Shown here: in pieces, positions 51,201 through 62,100 of the stretch
How the letters are laid out: the number at the start of each line of letters is the position of its first letter
Position numbering within the stretch: the first letter of the stretch is position 1
Virus record (IMG/VR): IMGVR_UViG_3300020419_000006
Location: 1 to 64,000 of that record
Strand: one strand, 5' to 3'
DNA length: 64,000 nt
Source of the DNA: a virus
The notes under the pieces: model-generated
Seen by the model: only the letters and a program-made list of their open reading frames with translations
What the model was told of the DNA's origin: nothing
Databases searched by the model: none
Translations under genes and position numbers: made by a program

Positions 51201-54200
51201 TTCCTAAGCAATGGTGACAAATGTGTTTACGATAATAATGGTAATAGTGACTTAACTAACCTTACTAATGGTTCAACATATTATGTTGTAAATAGAGACG
51301 CAGTAAATCATACTATTCAACTTGCTGCAACTTCAGGTGGTACTCCAATCGTTCTAAGTGCAACTGGTGCACAGGAAATGCATATCATCAGAGGTTTCAC
51401 TGCTACTACTGGTGCAGTAACTGTAGCTGCTGGTGTCATCACTGCTGTTGCTATAGCAGATCCTGGTTCAGGATACACCGTGGGTGCTTCTCCTACTCTT
51501 ACTATGAGTGAGGATGGTGGAGCAGGAGTTACAGCTGCGACATTTACAATCACACTTGGTTCTCCAATTTCTGCGGTCACCACTACAGGTGATGGTGTGT
51601 ACGCTTCAATACCTACACTTACTGTTACTAATGACAGTAATGACACCACAGGATCTGGTGCTGTACTTACCGTTTCTAATTTAACATACGCTATTGCTTC
51701 CCTAACCATTAATAATGGTGGTTATGGATATTCATCTACTCCACAAGTAAGTTTTAGTGGTGGTAATGCAACTAACGATGCTGTTGCTACTGCTGTTCTA
51801 GACACTGAATTAGGACAAGTATCAGAAATTACTTTATCACAAGGTGGTGAAGGATATGATTCAGTTCCTACCGTTGTTATATCTGGTGGATCTGGTACAG
51901 GTGCTAATCTAGCTTTAACAGTCTTACCTATCGGTGGTACAATAACATCTGCAGGATCTGGATACGTAGCTGGAACTTATGCTAACGTTTCATTCACATC
52001 GACTACAGGTAGTGGTGTAAATGCTGCTGCAACATTCACAGTTCGAGGATTATTTGGTACTATCACAGCAGGTAGTGGAGGTACAGCTGGTGAGTATATG
52101 CAGATTGACGTTGTTAATAACAATCCTGCAGCGACATACACAGTCACCACTGTCAATAAATTACAGTTACCTTCTACTGTTAGTGGAATAACAGGAAGCG
52201 TAACCGTCGGTGCTACTGCCACAGGTGCAACATCTGGTGCAACTGGTGTCGTAAGTTATGTTGGTGCTGCAGCTGCAGGTACTGACAGTATGGTATTCCT
52301 AAACTTCCCTGTCACTTCAGGTACATTCCAAGATAACGAAGTAGTTAACTTCTCTAGTGGTGGTAGTTTGACAACTAGTGGAGATCCAGCTGCAAGAGGA
52401 AGATATTTCATAGACGGAACTGAGGCAGCAAGTCTTACTATGGTTCAGGGTAATACATATCGTTTTGATATGTCTGATACCAGTAACAACGGTCATCCAC
52501 TTGTTATGGATGGTACATCTCAGGCTGCTACAACAGAATTTCAAACAGTAACATACGGAACTGCTGGTCAAGCAGGTTCTTTCGTAGACATAGTTGTTAA
52601 ACCTAGTGCAACTATAGGTAACACTGCATACTACGAGTGTTCTACACACGGTCGTGTTATGTCGGCAAATGCCTTAATTAACGTTACTGCAGGTGCTGCT
52701 GGTGAATATGGGCATGGTGCTCAAATGGATATTACCGTAGCAAGTGGTGGAGTCACTGTAGCAACCTTTGCAACAGGTATGCAAGGTAGTGATTATAAAG
52801 TGGGTGACGTTCTTAGGGTAACAGCCACTTCTCTTATTGGTGATACCTCAGGGTTCTTATATACAATCACTGGTAATGACACTGGTATCTTTAGTATAAC
52901 TGAGATACAGGCATCTGGTTCAGGTTATGCTGTTGGAGATCAACTTAGTGTTGATGACGCAGACGTTGGTAATGCAGGTGGTTCTGGTTTCGTATTTAAC
53001 GTAACTAAAGCAGGTTATGTATCTTCTGCTCTTGTTAGTGCAGGTGGTGGTGGAGCAGGTTTCTTTAGTGGACAAACTCTAGTATTTGATAGTCTACAGT
53101 TTGCAGGTATGGGTGATGGTGGATCAGGTTTTGCTATGACAGCAAATACTATTGACACTACTGGTATCACAACTATCTCTGGTGATGGTTCATTAACCTC
53201 AGCAAAATATGCATTCTCAACTGCAGGCGATCTAACAATTGGTATCGGTGGTTCTACCACAACAAGTATTTCTGCAGACACTGTTACAACCACAAATGGA
53301 AACTTTACTGGTAATATGGTCATCGGAACCAACGCTACTGTTGGTGGAACCTTTGGTGTTAATGGTATATCAACCTTCACAGATAATATTACAGCTAATG
53401 GTCTAGACAACCACATCTTAAATGGTAAGATTGGTATCCAGAATGGTACTAATACCGTTCCTTCAGTTTACCTAGCAGCTGACACTACTACTGGTTTCTA
53501 CAGATCATCTGCTAATGAGATAAGCATCACACATAACGGTACACAAAAGCATGTATTCTCGCCATTGAGTATACAAACTGCAGGTGATATCATTGCTGAT
53601 AGCACTATTGGTAATGCTGCTCCATTCTTTAAGGTAGATTCTACTAACGAAACTCTAACTGTTGGTACTGCAAACTCTGGACTTCAACTTAACAACGCTG
53701 CTGTACTGACTGCTGCAGGTCAAGATGCTGACATTCCTGTAACCATCACTCCTAAAGGTGAAGGTGACATGATCATCACTGGTGGAACTAATAGAGACTT
53801 TGTAGTTAATGATGGTGTTGTTGGGCAAGACAAATTAAAATTAGACACTCAGACTGGTGATGCAGAATTAACTGGTACTTTAAAAGTTGATGAGAAACTT
53901 AAGTTTGTAACATCTGCTATTGAAAACGCAGACATTGGTGGTACTAACTCTTTCGGTGAGATAGTCACAGTTGGTATTACTGGTACAGGATCAGGTTACA
54001 CTGATGGTTCTTACACTGCATGTACTGTAACCGCAACGACTGGTGTTGGTTCAGGAGCAACCTTTGATGTCACAGTATCTGGTGGTGCGATTACTGCTGC
54101 AACAGTAACGACTGCTGCTAGAGGTTACAACTATTATGTTGGAGAAGAGATCACACTTAATCCTGCTACGATTGGTGGTGGAACTGGAAACACTATTACT

Positions 54201-55559
54201 ATTCTTGACACACAAGGTCAAGGTTTAACATTAAAACCAGGCGGTGGTAAGAGTGTACTCGTCAAGACAACTGGATCACTTATTATTCCATCTGGTACTA
54301 CAAACCAACGTCCACTCTCTAATGACAGATTAACTGGTGCGATAAGATTTAATAATACTCAGTTACAGTTCGAGGGATATAATGGAACTGACTTTGTATC
54401 TCTTGGTGGTGTTCGTGACGTTGACCAAGATACTTACATATTAACTGAAGCATCTCCTGGTTCTGATGAAGATACATTTGAGTTCTATGCTGCAGGTATT
54501 AATAATCTTTCATTAACCAACACTACCCTAACGTTCAAACCGAACATGACGGGTACAAAGTATGATACATCTCACCTTACTACAATTGATGGTGGGTACT
54601 CACTTAAAGGAACAGTCTTCGATACTAACCCATTCAATGTTCTTGTAGGTGCACAAAATATTGTATCTGTAAGAGCGAAGAAAGACCTTGAAGTTTCTGG
54701 TGGTCTAAGACTACGTAGTGTACCTGCTCAGGGTGTCGTTGCTACATTAGATGCAGCAACCCTAACACAGGTTGCAACATCATATACTGCATCCACAACC
54801 TTTAATGCAGTTCCCACAACAGCATCTGTTGAAGGTATTGGAGCAACATTAACGGTTACTACTGACGGTAACGGAACTGTGACTACAGTTACTATTGCCT
54901 CTGGTGGTACTTTCTATGAAGCAGCATCATCTCCTTCAGCTGGAGACGGTGAAACATTAACAATAGCAGGTACTGCTCTTGGTGGATTAACTCCATCTCA
55001 AGATGTAACAATCAAGGTAGATACTATTTCTAGTCCTTCTACCCCATATGCTCGTAATGATATCCTCCTTCAGGACTACATTACCAGATTAGATAATAAA
55101 GCATTTATTTCATTAGATTCTAACGCATCAGAATGTAAGTGGAAAATTAATAGAGGATGGAACGGTGGTTCAGAAAGCTACCTAACAGTATTTGATTCCA
55201 CTGCTGATTTCGTAGAACTAGATGACTGTAGAGTAGAGGGTGGTCAAATGACTACGTTTACTTCTAACTCATCTATCACACAGTTTGATAAGACAGCATA
55301 CAAAGGAGCGAAAACTCTCATTACTATTGAAAGTGATGATGGAAAGGTTCACATGCTTGAAGTAACTGCTATCTGTAGTGCATCTGGAACTACAGCACAT
55401 GCTACGGTTACTAACTCAATAACTTCTGATAACGATCTTGTAGATGCAACTGTTGCTGTTGCTGCTAACAACATCAATATTAGTTTGAATAAATCATCCG
55501 CAGCCACATCCTCAACCTCATTTACTGGTAGATTTACGACTACCAAAGTTAAGGTATAA
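48213..55559 (+). CDS. Giant fibre protein with beta-helix, LamG-like and cupredoxin-like domains
   Basis: 2448 residues. Start: MATRIKLKRSTTATTVPTTS and then EDGEVAVN, the fibre N-terminal motif. About 72-292 is a pectate-lyase-type beta-helix (NTWFVNKSGSD, IAKALTVAQSGDTILV, IPDGVTLRGTNLRSTQI). About 425-605 is a concanavalin/LamG-like lectin domain (FGSGSLLLDGTQDNLKVPDD, WYHVAVARNAG, HIDEVRISKGAARF). GSGY repeats cover about 870-1300. About 1396-1489 is a cupredoxin-like domain with H in NNGHPLVM and YYECSTHGRVM. The C-terminal third is shaft-like. Lectin and helix suggest binding of host surface glycans. It starts inside the upstream gene. Confidence 0.82.
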   Translation: MATRIKLKRSTTATTVPTTSNLEDGEVAVNIADQKLYARNGAAIVEIANQKPNVGEVTTAMLATDITNGAGNTWFVNKSGSDVTTLSNSGANGKHSDSSFLTIAKALTVAQSGDTILVGVGEFQEVFPLAIPDGVTLRGTNLRSTQITPTSGTKTNNAMTLSGDCHVSDITIKGFEYASGADTGYAFVLVSTVNSEKSPYIERVTVATKGSVTSASDPYGFNQGDAGRGAKLDGALINSASQHAAVLFNECTFITPNQVGLLLTNGIRCEWLNCFNYFASIGIQGIQGATGKYGAGQTRLKLGGTSGTFSAAEVIYQLEDGFQSGTYTRSGTTVTLTRTGHGLVTNDYIYADFISGGATDNFYQVTKVDNNVVTFSDSASGTIAAGNVTYKKAVGRGVIASNDGTYLYVNGKGSGIFTTALKPVKVLSRFGDTQIDTAQKKFGSGSLLLDGTQDNLKVPDDTDFGFGTANFCLEAFIRPASVTGIQHIFDLRNASATDTAGKLYLNGTALHYGVGNASTRTGGTLSTGTWYHVAVARNAGTTKLFLDGVELATGADTNDYGTTKPVVIGSDYQASPAEAFNGHIDEVRISKGAARFTGAFTPTTGAYVSDNNTVLLLHANGDDASTTFTDESGGTSDIRSNGGDSATQVTTADYSAFGAELRSVASACVYGSKGVQADGSGVKLLLTAHNFAYVGANADYTNDPSLAIQANEVEELNSGKVLYSSTDQDGDFRVGDAFTVDQATGNVQFQATSTAQSAANITLSDGTGTTNIYPAYVETGNLRLAGNSLTSTSGKIILDPAGDEDIQLNGQVIAPENIYFASNRLASFLGTGNSSVAFTVGTYAQAGFSSFGIFSNKNFGVNKKSLNETTGVTITNEGSGYTPGAYSAATLSNPDLVATATATLATDGLIGTITITNAGSLYTTSPTVTASPTPSSGITTFLTSLESGGKVAIIAVPGGSGGSGYTSPTGIFTAPPNREFDANTSIANNAITFTNTFLSNGDKCVYDNNGNSDLTNLTNGSTYYVVNRDAVNHTIQLAATSGGTPIVLSATGAQEMHIIRGFTATTGAVTVAAGVITAVAIADPGSGYTVGASPTLTMSEDGGAGVTAATFTITLGSPISAVTTTGDGVYASIPTLTVTNDSNDTTGSGAVLTVSNLTYAIASLTINNGGYGYSSTPQVSFSGGNATNDAVATAVLDTELGQVSEITLSQGGEGYDSVPTVVISGGSGTGANLALTVLPIGGTITSAGSGYVAGTYANVSFTSTTGSGVNAAATFTVRGLFGTITAGSGGTAGEYMQIDVVNNNPAATYTVTTVNKLQLPSTVSGITGSVTVGATATGATSGATGVVSYVGAAAAGTDSMVFLNFPVTSGTFQDNEVVNFSSGGSLTTSGDPAARGRYFIDGTEAASLTMVQGNTYRFDMSDTSNNGHPLVMDGTSQAATTEFQTVTYGTAGQAGSFVDIVVKPSATIGNTAYYECSTHGRVMSANALINVTAGAAGEYGHGAQMDITVASGGVTVATFATGMQGSDYKVGDVLRVTATSLIGDTSGFLYTITGNDTGIFSITEIQASGSGYAVGDQLSVDDADVGNAGGSGFVFNVTKAGYVSSALVSAGGGGAGFFSGQTLVFDSLQFAGMGDGGSGFAMTANTIDTTGITTISGDGSLTSAKYAFSTAGDLTIGIGGSTTTSISADTVTTTNGNFTGNMVIGTNATVGGTFGVNGISTFTDNITANGLDNHILNGKIGIQNGTNTVPSVYLAADTTTGFYRSSANEISITHNGTQKHVFSPLSIQTAGDIIADSTIGNAAPFFKVDSTNETLTVGTANSGLQLNNAAVLTAAGQDADIPVTITPKGEGDMIITGGTNRDFVVNDGVVGQDKLKLDTQTGDAELTGTLKVDEKLKFVTSAIENADIGGTNSFGEIVTVGITGTGSGYTDGSYTACTVTATTGVGSGATFDVTVSGGAITAATVTTAARGYNYYVGEEITLNPATIGGGTGNTITILDTQGQGLTLKPGGGKSVLVKTTGSLIIPSGTTNQRPLSNDRLTGAIRFNNTQLQFEGYNGTDFVSLGGVRDVDQDTYILTEASPGSDEDTFEFYAAGINNLSLTNTTLTFKPNMTGTKYDTSHLTTIDGGYSLKGTVFDTNPFNVLVGAQNIVSVRAKKDLEVSGGLRLRSVPAQGVVATLDAATLTQVATSYTASTTFNAVPTTASVEGIGATLTVTTDGNGTVTTVTIASGGTFYEAASSPSAGDGETLTIAGTALGGLTPSQDVTIKVDTISSPSTPYARNDILLQDYITRLDNKAFISLDSNASECKWKINRGWNGGSESYLTVFDSTADFVELDDCRVEGGQMTTFTSNSSITQFDKTAYKGAKTLITIESDDGKVHMLEVTAICSASGTTAHATVTNSITSDNDLVDATVAVAANNINISLNKSSAATSSTSFTGRFTTTKVKV
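50820..52070 (+). repeat. GSGY-type repeats in the giant fibre protein
   Basis: Repeats of the I-T-N-x-G-S-G-Y-x-P-G, G-G-Y-G-Y-S-S-T-P-Q-V and G-G-E-G-Y-D-S-V-P-T-V type, interleaved with a T-N-G-x-T-Y-Y-V module near 51240-51390. The same family as in the gp7-like giant. Confidence 0.75.
52400..52680 (+). other. Cupredoxin-like domain within the giant fibre gene
   Basis: Encodes RYFIDGTEAASLTMVQGNTY, then FDMSDTSNNGHPLVM and YYECSTHGRVMSANALINV. The His of NGHPL and the C-x-x-H-x-x-x-M of ECSTHGRVM stand where plastocyanin-type proteins keep their four copper ligands. Whether copper binds is not known. Confidence 0.65.
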
Positions 55560-55562
55560 ATA
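55555..55562 (+). promoter_or_regulatory. T4-type late promoter
   Basis: TATAAATA overlapping the stop of the giant fibre gene, 21 bases before the ATG at 55584. Confidence 0.7.
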
Positions 55563-55583
55563 AACCATAGGTAATCTAGAGTC

Positions 55584-56117
55584 ATGCCAGTTAAAAATTT
55601 CGCATCCATAGGGGGATTTGCAGTAGGTTCTACTGAAGTCTTTAATACGGAGTACGCATTGAAGAATGTCAGTGCGATACATATGACTAGTAATAATTTT
55701 ACTGACGCTACTCATGATAAGTACCTAACTAAGAGAGTTACAGATGCTGCTAACAATACACTACAGTTGACGTTAGATGGCACAACTGCTCTTACAACCA
55801 ATACCCCTCCACTTGCTGCGGATAGGGTATCCTTTATCAGAGCAAGGGTTTTTGGACAGGAAACTACCAACAACCAGTATGTTTATGCAACAAGTTTTGA
55901 TGTAATCGTGACCACTGCTAATGATGGAACGCCAACAGTATCAGCGACACACGAAAACATTATTAAAAATAATCCTCCTGGGCAAGAGGATTGGGTAGTA
56001 ACACCTGATGCCTTCCTAATAGGAGGAGCTCCATATTTTACATTTGAGGTAAAATCCGTGACAACCAATTCTATTGTTAAATGGATTGGCATTTTAGATA
56101 TCACAGTCGTATCATAA
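55584..56117 (+). CDS. Virion structural protein
   Basis: 177 residues. Beta-rich with NFASIGGFAVGSTEVFNTEY at the start, then LTLDGTTALTTNTPPLAADR and VVTPDAFLIGGAPYFTFEVK. No enzyme motif. Proteins of this form stand between fibre genes of cyanophages and are taken as structural; the call rests on this context and the late promoter. It is followed 13 bases later by the last fibre gene. Confidence 0.68.
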   Translation: MPVKNFASIGGFAVGSTEVFNTEYALKNVSAIHMTSNNFTDATHDKYLTKRVTDAANNTLQLTLDGTTALTTNTPPLAADRVSFIRARVFGQETTNNQYVYATSFDVIVTTANDGTPTVSATHENIIKNNPPGQEDWVVTPDAFLIGGAPYFTFEVKSVTTNSIVKWIGILDITVVS

Positions 56118-56130
56118 TAGTTGGGAACTA

Positions 56131-59100
56131 ATGGCTCTTAAGATTAATTCTGACCAACAGAGAATATCAGCATCGGGGAATACCCCCACAGGTAATTGGA
56201 TAAACGCTACTTACAGTAGGACTGTGACTGGTATGGTCAACATCCTGTCTGTTGCACATGGGTTTATTGGAAGTGATAAGTTGTATATCGACTTCACTTC
56301 TGGTGGAGAAACGGATGGAACTTATACTGTCACGAAGGTAGATGACGATAATTTACAATATCAGAGTACAAATTTAGGTGTCATAACTGCTGGTAATACT
56401 CTAGCGTACAAAAGAGTAAGATCTTTAAGTATTCAGGGTGACGAGACCATTGAAATGTCAGTGGGTACTGGTGCAAATGAGAAGGATGCACTTACCGTCA
56501 ACCTAAATGCACAAAATAATATACGTATTGGTGTTAATACTACCGATCCTCTATACGAATTAGATGTTGAAGGACAGATAAGAACCACTCGTTCTATCAT
56601 TTCTGATACTGCACAGGTTGTTAACTTAGATATTCAGACGATTATCAACCCTGCACTGGATCTTCGTGGTCCTAATTTAATAAATTACGAAGATACAGAC
56701 GTAACAAGTCCTACTTTTGGTACGACTTTTTACCCAACTGCCGATACTCCACCTCTAACTGACCAGTCCAGAAGACTTGCAACCACTGACTTTGTATATA
56801 AAGTTGCTACTAATGACACTGGTGGTCGTGTTTATGTGTCTGCAACCATCGGTAATGACGAAAATGATGGTCGTTCAGCTGCAAGACCAGTAAAAACAGT
56901 TAAAAAAGCAGCACAGATTGCCTATACATTACAAAAAGCAACCCCAGATCCTAGTGATGAATACGTTTCATTGATCGTATCTGGTGGTGAATACCTTGAA
57001 GACAACCCAATTTCACTTCCTAGGAACTGTTCACTAATCGGTGACAACCTACGTCGTGTTGTTATGCGACCAGCTAACCAAGATCGTCACATGGTTAAAG
57101 CGTCTAACGAGACGTATGTGTTCGGTGTTGTATTCAGAGACGCACTACAAAACCCATCAGACCCACAAAGTACTGTAATCCATACTTGGAAGTATGCATT
57201 TGTGTTTGATGACAAGCAGAGATTATACTACGAACCAGAACTTCAGCAGATACCTGCTATTCCTGGTGATAAGTTCCGTGGTGATAACCTTTTCAATATT
57301 ACTTTTAATAACCATACAGGTAACAATACTACTCTCGTAGTTGGTTATTTTGTACAAGGTGGATCATCAGGAACACTAGGTACAATTCAATCTATTACTT
57401 TCACAGGTCCTGATGCATCTCCATACTCAACTGGTAGTATAACGATATTAATTACATCAGGTGTTAACGATGTATTCCAAGACGCTGAAAAAGTATTCTA
57501 TGATGCTGTGGCAGCAAATATCATTACTGATATTAATAATGCTAGTGTATCAAACCGCTTTGACGTAGCAGATGCTGAATCATTAAGACCTGAACTAGAA
57601 ACTATATCTAACCAGATCTATCAGCACACAGTTAATTCCGAAAGATTTTTTGAAGCATTCTCTGGTGACGCAACCAAGGTCAACCTAACAACAGATCGTA
57701 TCACAGTTCCTAATCATTATTTTGAGACTGGTTCTGCTGTTTACTACCAAAAGGATGAAGCAACTGTCCTTGCTGGTTTAGCTGACACTACTGTATACTA
57801 TGTCAGAGTTATTGATTCAAACACGATTGAACTTTATGATAACTATACAAATTCTGTAGCGACTACTACAACTACAGGTAGAAAAGACATTACCTCAGTA
57901 TCTACAGATACAAAACTTCACTTGTTTACTTGTGGTAATGTAATGCCAGAAAGTAACAATATCAGAATTCCAACACACCAATATGCAACTGGTGATGGTG
58001 TAGTGTACCGTTCAGGTGCAATGGGTGGTATTGATGGTCTTGTAAGTGGAACTTCATATTATGTCTACAGAGAAAATAAAGATTGGATCAGACTTGCATC
58101 ATCTGCTGCTAACGCAGTACAAAAAGATGCACAGGGTAACGATGATCCTGTAACTCTTCCTATCAATAGCACTGGTACTGGTTATCAGAGATTTGAACTT
58201 GCAGCAAATCTTCTATCAGTTGGTACTATAGACACTACTATTGCAACACAGCAAACCTACAGAGGTCCTATCTTAACTCTTGCTGGTACTGAATACCATG
58301 ACTATGAGGTAGGACAGGAAGTTCATCTATATGGTTTCCAAAGTTCTGCTATTAACTTTGGTTCTTCCACTAACACTTCTTGGTCTTTATCAAGTGGTGT
58401 AGTTACTGTTACCATCTCAAGCGTAGATAACACTCTCACAAGTGGGCATTTTAGTAACTGGATGACACTAACAGAATGTGGTCTCACATTTAACTTTAGT
58501 GGAACTGGATCTGAAGCATTAAGCAAGACATATCATATTGATCAATTTGATCTTGGATCTGGTACTCCATCTCTACCTGGCAACACTGCATTGGGTATGG
58601 GTTATGCTAGGTACAATAGTTCTAGTACAACTATCACTTTCGTATTAAAGACAGCAAATATACAATCAACATCTAATACTGCCACTGCAACTGGATCTAC
58701 AGTCAGTGTCTTGGATAACGTTGCTGACCTTAATGGACGTAAGTACATCACACACCGTATTGAACGTGCTGATGGATACTCCCTACAGTTTGTTATAAGA
58801 GCTGCTATCAGTGTATTTTCTGCTTCGCTTAACCCAACTGGTAACCAGACAGTTATCTCATCTAGTAACTATGTTCTAGCATCCTTAAGAAACTCTCCTT
58901 ATGGATTTACCAAGATCTCTCAGACTGACAGATATAGAGATGGTGCTGAATCTATTAAGAGAAACCAAGAATTTATTGCAGAAGAAGCATACGGTTATGT
59001 TAAGTCACATTATGAACAGTCTGGTACTAGAAGCAGTACGCTTGTAATAGGACCTACAACATTCAATGCTTTAGGAGATACCTTTACACATCCTATCAGT

Positions 59101-62100
59101 GAGTGGACACTAACCTACAATTACCTTAAGGTTAAGGTCAATACTGGTCACAACTTAAGCAAAGGATTTAGAAATCATAACCACATATACAATGGTGGTA
59201 CAGCATCTAATGCTATTACAATTACACAAGGTAGTGTTCAGAAAGATGTAACTGATGCAACATACAATCCTGTAACAGGAGATCTAGTATTAACAATTGG
59301 TGCTCACGCCTATACAACTGCTAATACACTGGTTATTGCTAATGGTGCTATTAGTTTCACATGCTCTAGAGACAACCACGCAACATCTCATACCTATCCA
59401 AGAGCAACAGATCCTGCATACGGTGCTACTCTACCAATCACAGCAGTAGATGCTGCAGGTACAGTTACAGTCAACGTTGGTGTTTCTGCGGGTGTCACAA
59501 TTTCAGGTAGTTCTACTGCTGGTATCAATGGTACTTGGGCAATCTCTGACGTATATGATCATAGAGAATTTACACTAGACATTGGTGAAAACACTATCTC
59601 TACTGGAACTACTGGTACTGATGGTTCATTCAATGATATAAGAAAACCATATAGAACTCCAAATACATTCCCTGTCAGCAACAAGCAAGGTGATGGTGCA
59701 GACTTAATTGCTAATAACGCTGAATTAATTGCTGAAGTAGCAGTTAAGAAGATGCTTGCTGCCAACGCAGGATATACTCCTACAGGCGGTACTTCAGCAT
59801 GTACTGATGACCTTAAGGACTTCTTACAGAAATCACTTTACCATAACCTCAAATGGGGTGGTAATGACAGAGTATATGATGCTGCAAACTACTACATTCA
59901 TTATGTAAGCACAGGTAATAAGGATAGATACGCCGAAGCATTTAACTATGCTAAAGAATATTGCATGAAGGTTATCCGTAACCTACCAATACTAAGGCAT
60001 CCTCATACTCTTGCACCTCAGTACTACGATACTAGCATCACCCTAGACAGAGCTGTCTATGGTACAGTTCCTAACCTAACTCAAGATGCAGCAAACTTAT
60101 TGAATGCTAACAACAAGTTTATCTCTGAGGAATCTGTAGAGCGTTTCATTTCAAAACTAACAGACGTTGCTGTTGATGCAGTCAATGGAAATGAGATCAC
60201 TATCAATGCTCTAAACGGAACAACTCCAACAAACACAAATCCTCATACATTCCAAGGTGTAGCTACATATCAGTTCACACCAACTGGAGGATCATACGAT
60301 CCGTTAACTGGATATATGACTTTAACTATGAATGGTCACCCATTTGTAGATGGAGATAAAGTTCAGTTTGCTGCAAATTCTATTAAGTTCACATGTGACT
60401 TAGATGGCGATGCATCTATCAAGTCATATCCTCGTACTACAGACCCATGGTATAACAAGTGGATCGGTGTACAGAAGGTAGACGCAAATAATATTAAAGT
60501 TAACGTAGGTCCCGCTAAGACTGACGTTACCAATCACACATGGTCAAGTGCTACAACTAATGCGGTATCAAGAGCAGTTGTTTACAATGACACTGGATTT
60601 ACACAGCATACTGTAACTGGTGCTAACTACGAACCAATCACAGGTATACTAACTCTTACAATTCCTAATCATGGATTTACTATAGGAGAGAAGGTACAGG
60701 TTGCACAGGATTCATTGACATTCACTTGTTCAATGGATGACAACTTCTCCAAGCACACATATCCAAGAGCAACAGATCCAGCACTTAATGTTTGGAAGAG
60801 TGTTACTAACGTTACACAAAATACTTTCGATATTAACGTAGGAACTACACCTCCTGTCACTTTCACTCCTACAAACGCTACATATACGCCTACAACAGGT
60901 CTTATGGAGTTGACTATAGGTAATCACACTCTTGAAGCTCCTACTAGTCATACAGTCACAGACGCATCATTAGACACTAGCACTGGTATCTTTACTGTAA
61001 CTATTAATAATCATGGTTTCCAAGAAGGAGACAAGATTAATGTTGCACAAGGCAGTATTCAAATGTCTTGTGGATATAGTGGTGGTGGTAATGAATCTTA
61101 TCCTAAGGCAGGTCAATATGCTGATGGTAAGTGGTTAAACATCTGGGGAGTTACTCAGAACACATTTAGTTTCGACTGTACTGGTGGTGTAGCGGTATCC
61201 GTTAGTGATGCTCATACATTTGTATCTGCGACAACTCTTGGTTTGAAGCATGTTAAGGAGCATATCAAACTTACAACAGGTGCGGTTACATTCAAGTGTG
61301 CTGCTGATGGTAATTCAACTGATCATGCATATCCAAGATCAATCGTAGATTCACATACTGCAACAACTGGTACAACATATGATCCTAATACAGGTATCAT
61401 GAAGATTACCACAACTGCTGCTCATGGTATGAGAAATGGAGATTGGGTAAAACTTTCTGAAGGTTCTATTTCATTCAGTTGTGGATATAATGGTGCAACT
61501 GGTTCAGCTGCTATCAAGGCATATCCAAGATCATCTGATCCTATCTACAACCAGTGGCAGAAAGTTTTCAACGTAACCTCATCAACATTTGATCTTCAGG
61601 TTCTTGACAGTATTCCTTCTACTAATACTGATACACATACATTCGTATCTGCAACATCTAATGGTATTCAACAGAAGAGAGATAAGACATACAATACTTC
61701 AGTTCCTATCGTAGCAATATCTGGTACTTCAATTACTATTGACGTTGGTATTTCATCCAACACTACTGCACACGTTTATCAGTCTGCACTTAACAACTCA
61801 GTTATTACTGGTGGTAACTACAGTCACACATTCATTAGTGCAACAACTAATGGTATTAAGAGAGCAACTGCATCCACAATTAATAACTACGTACCTTCTT
61901 CAGGAACATATAATCCTACAACTGGTGCTCTTGTATTAAATATCGGTGCCAACGATCTTTCAGCACCTCAAACTTATACTTCCACTAATGGTGTGTACAA
62001 CCCAACAACGGGTATAATGACAGTCACTGTTGCCAATCACGGGTTCCAACCAGGTGATAAGGTTAAGTTTGCTGTAGGTGCAATAAGCTTTAGTTGTACT

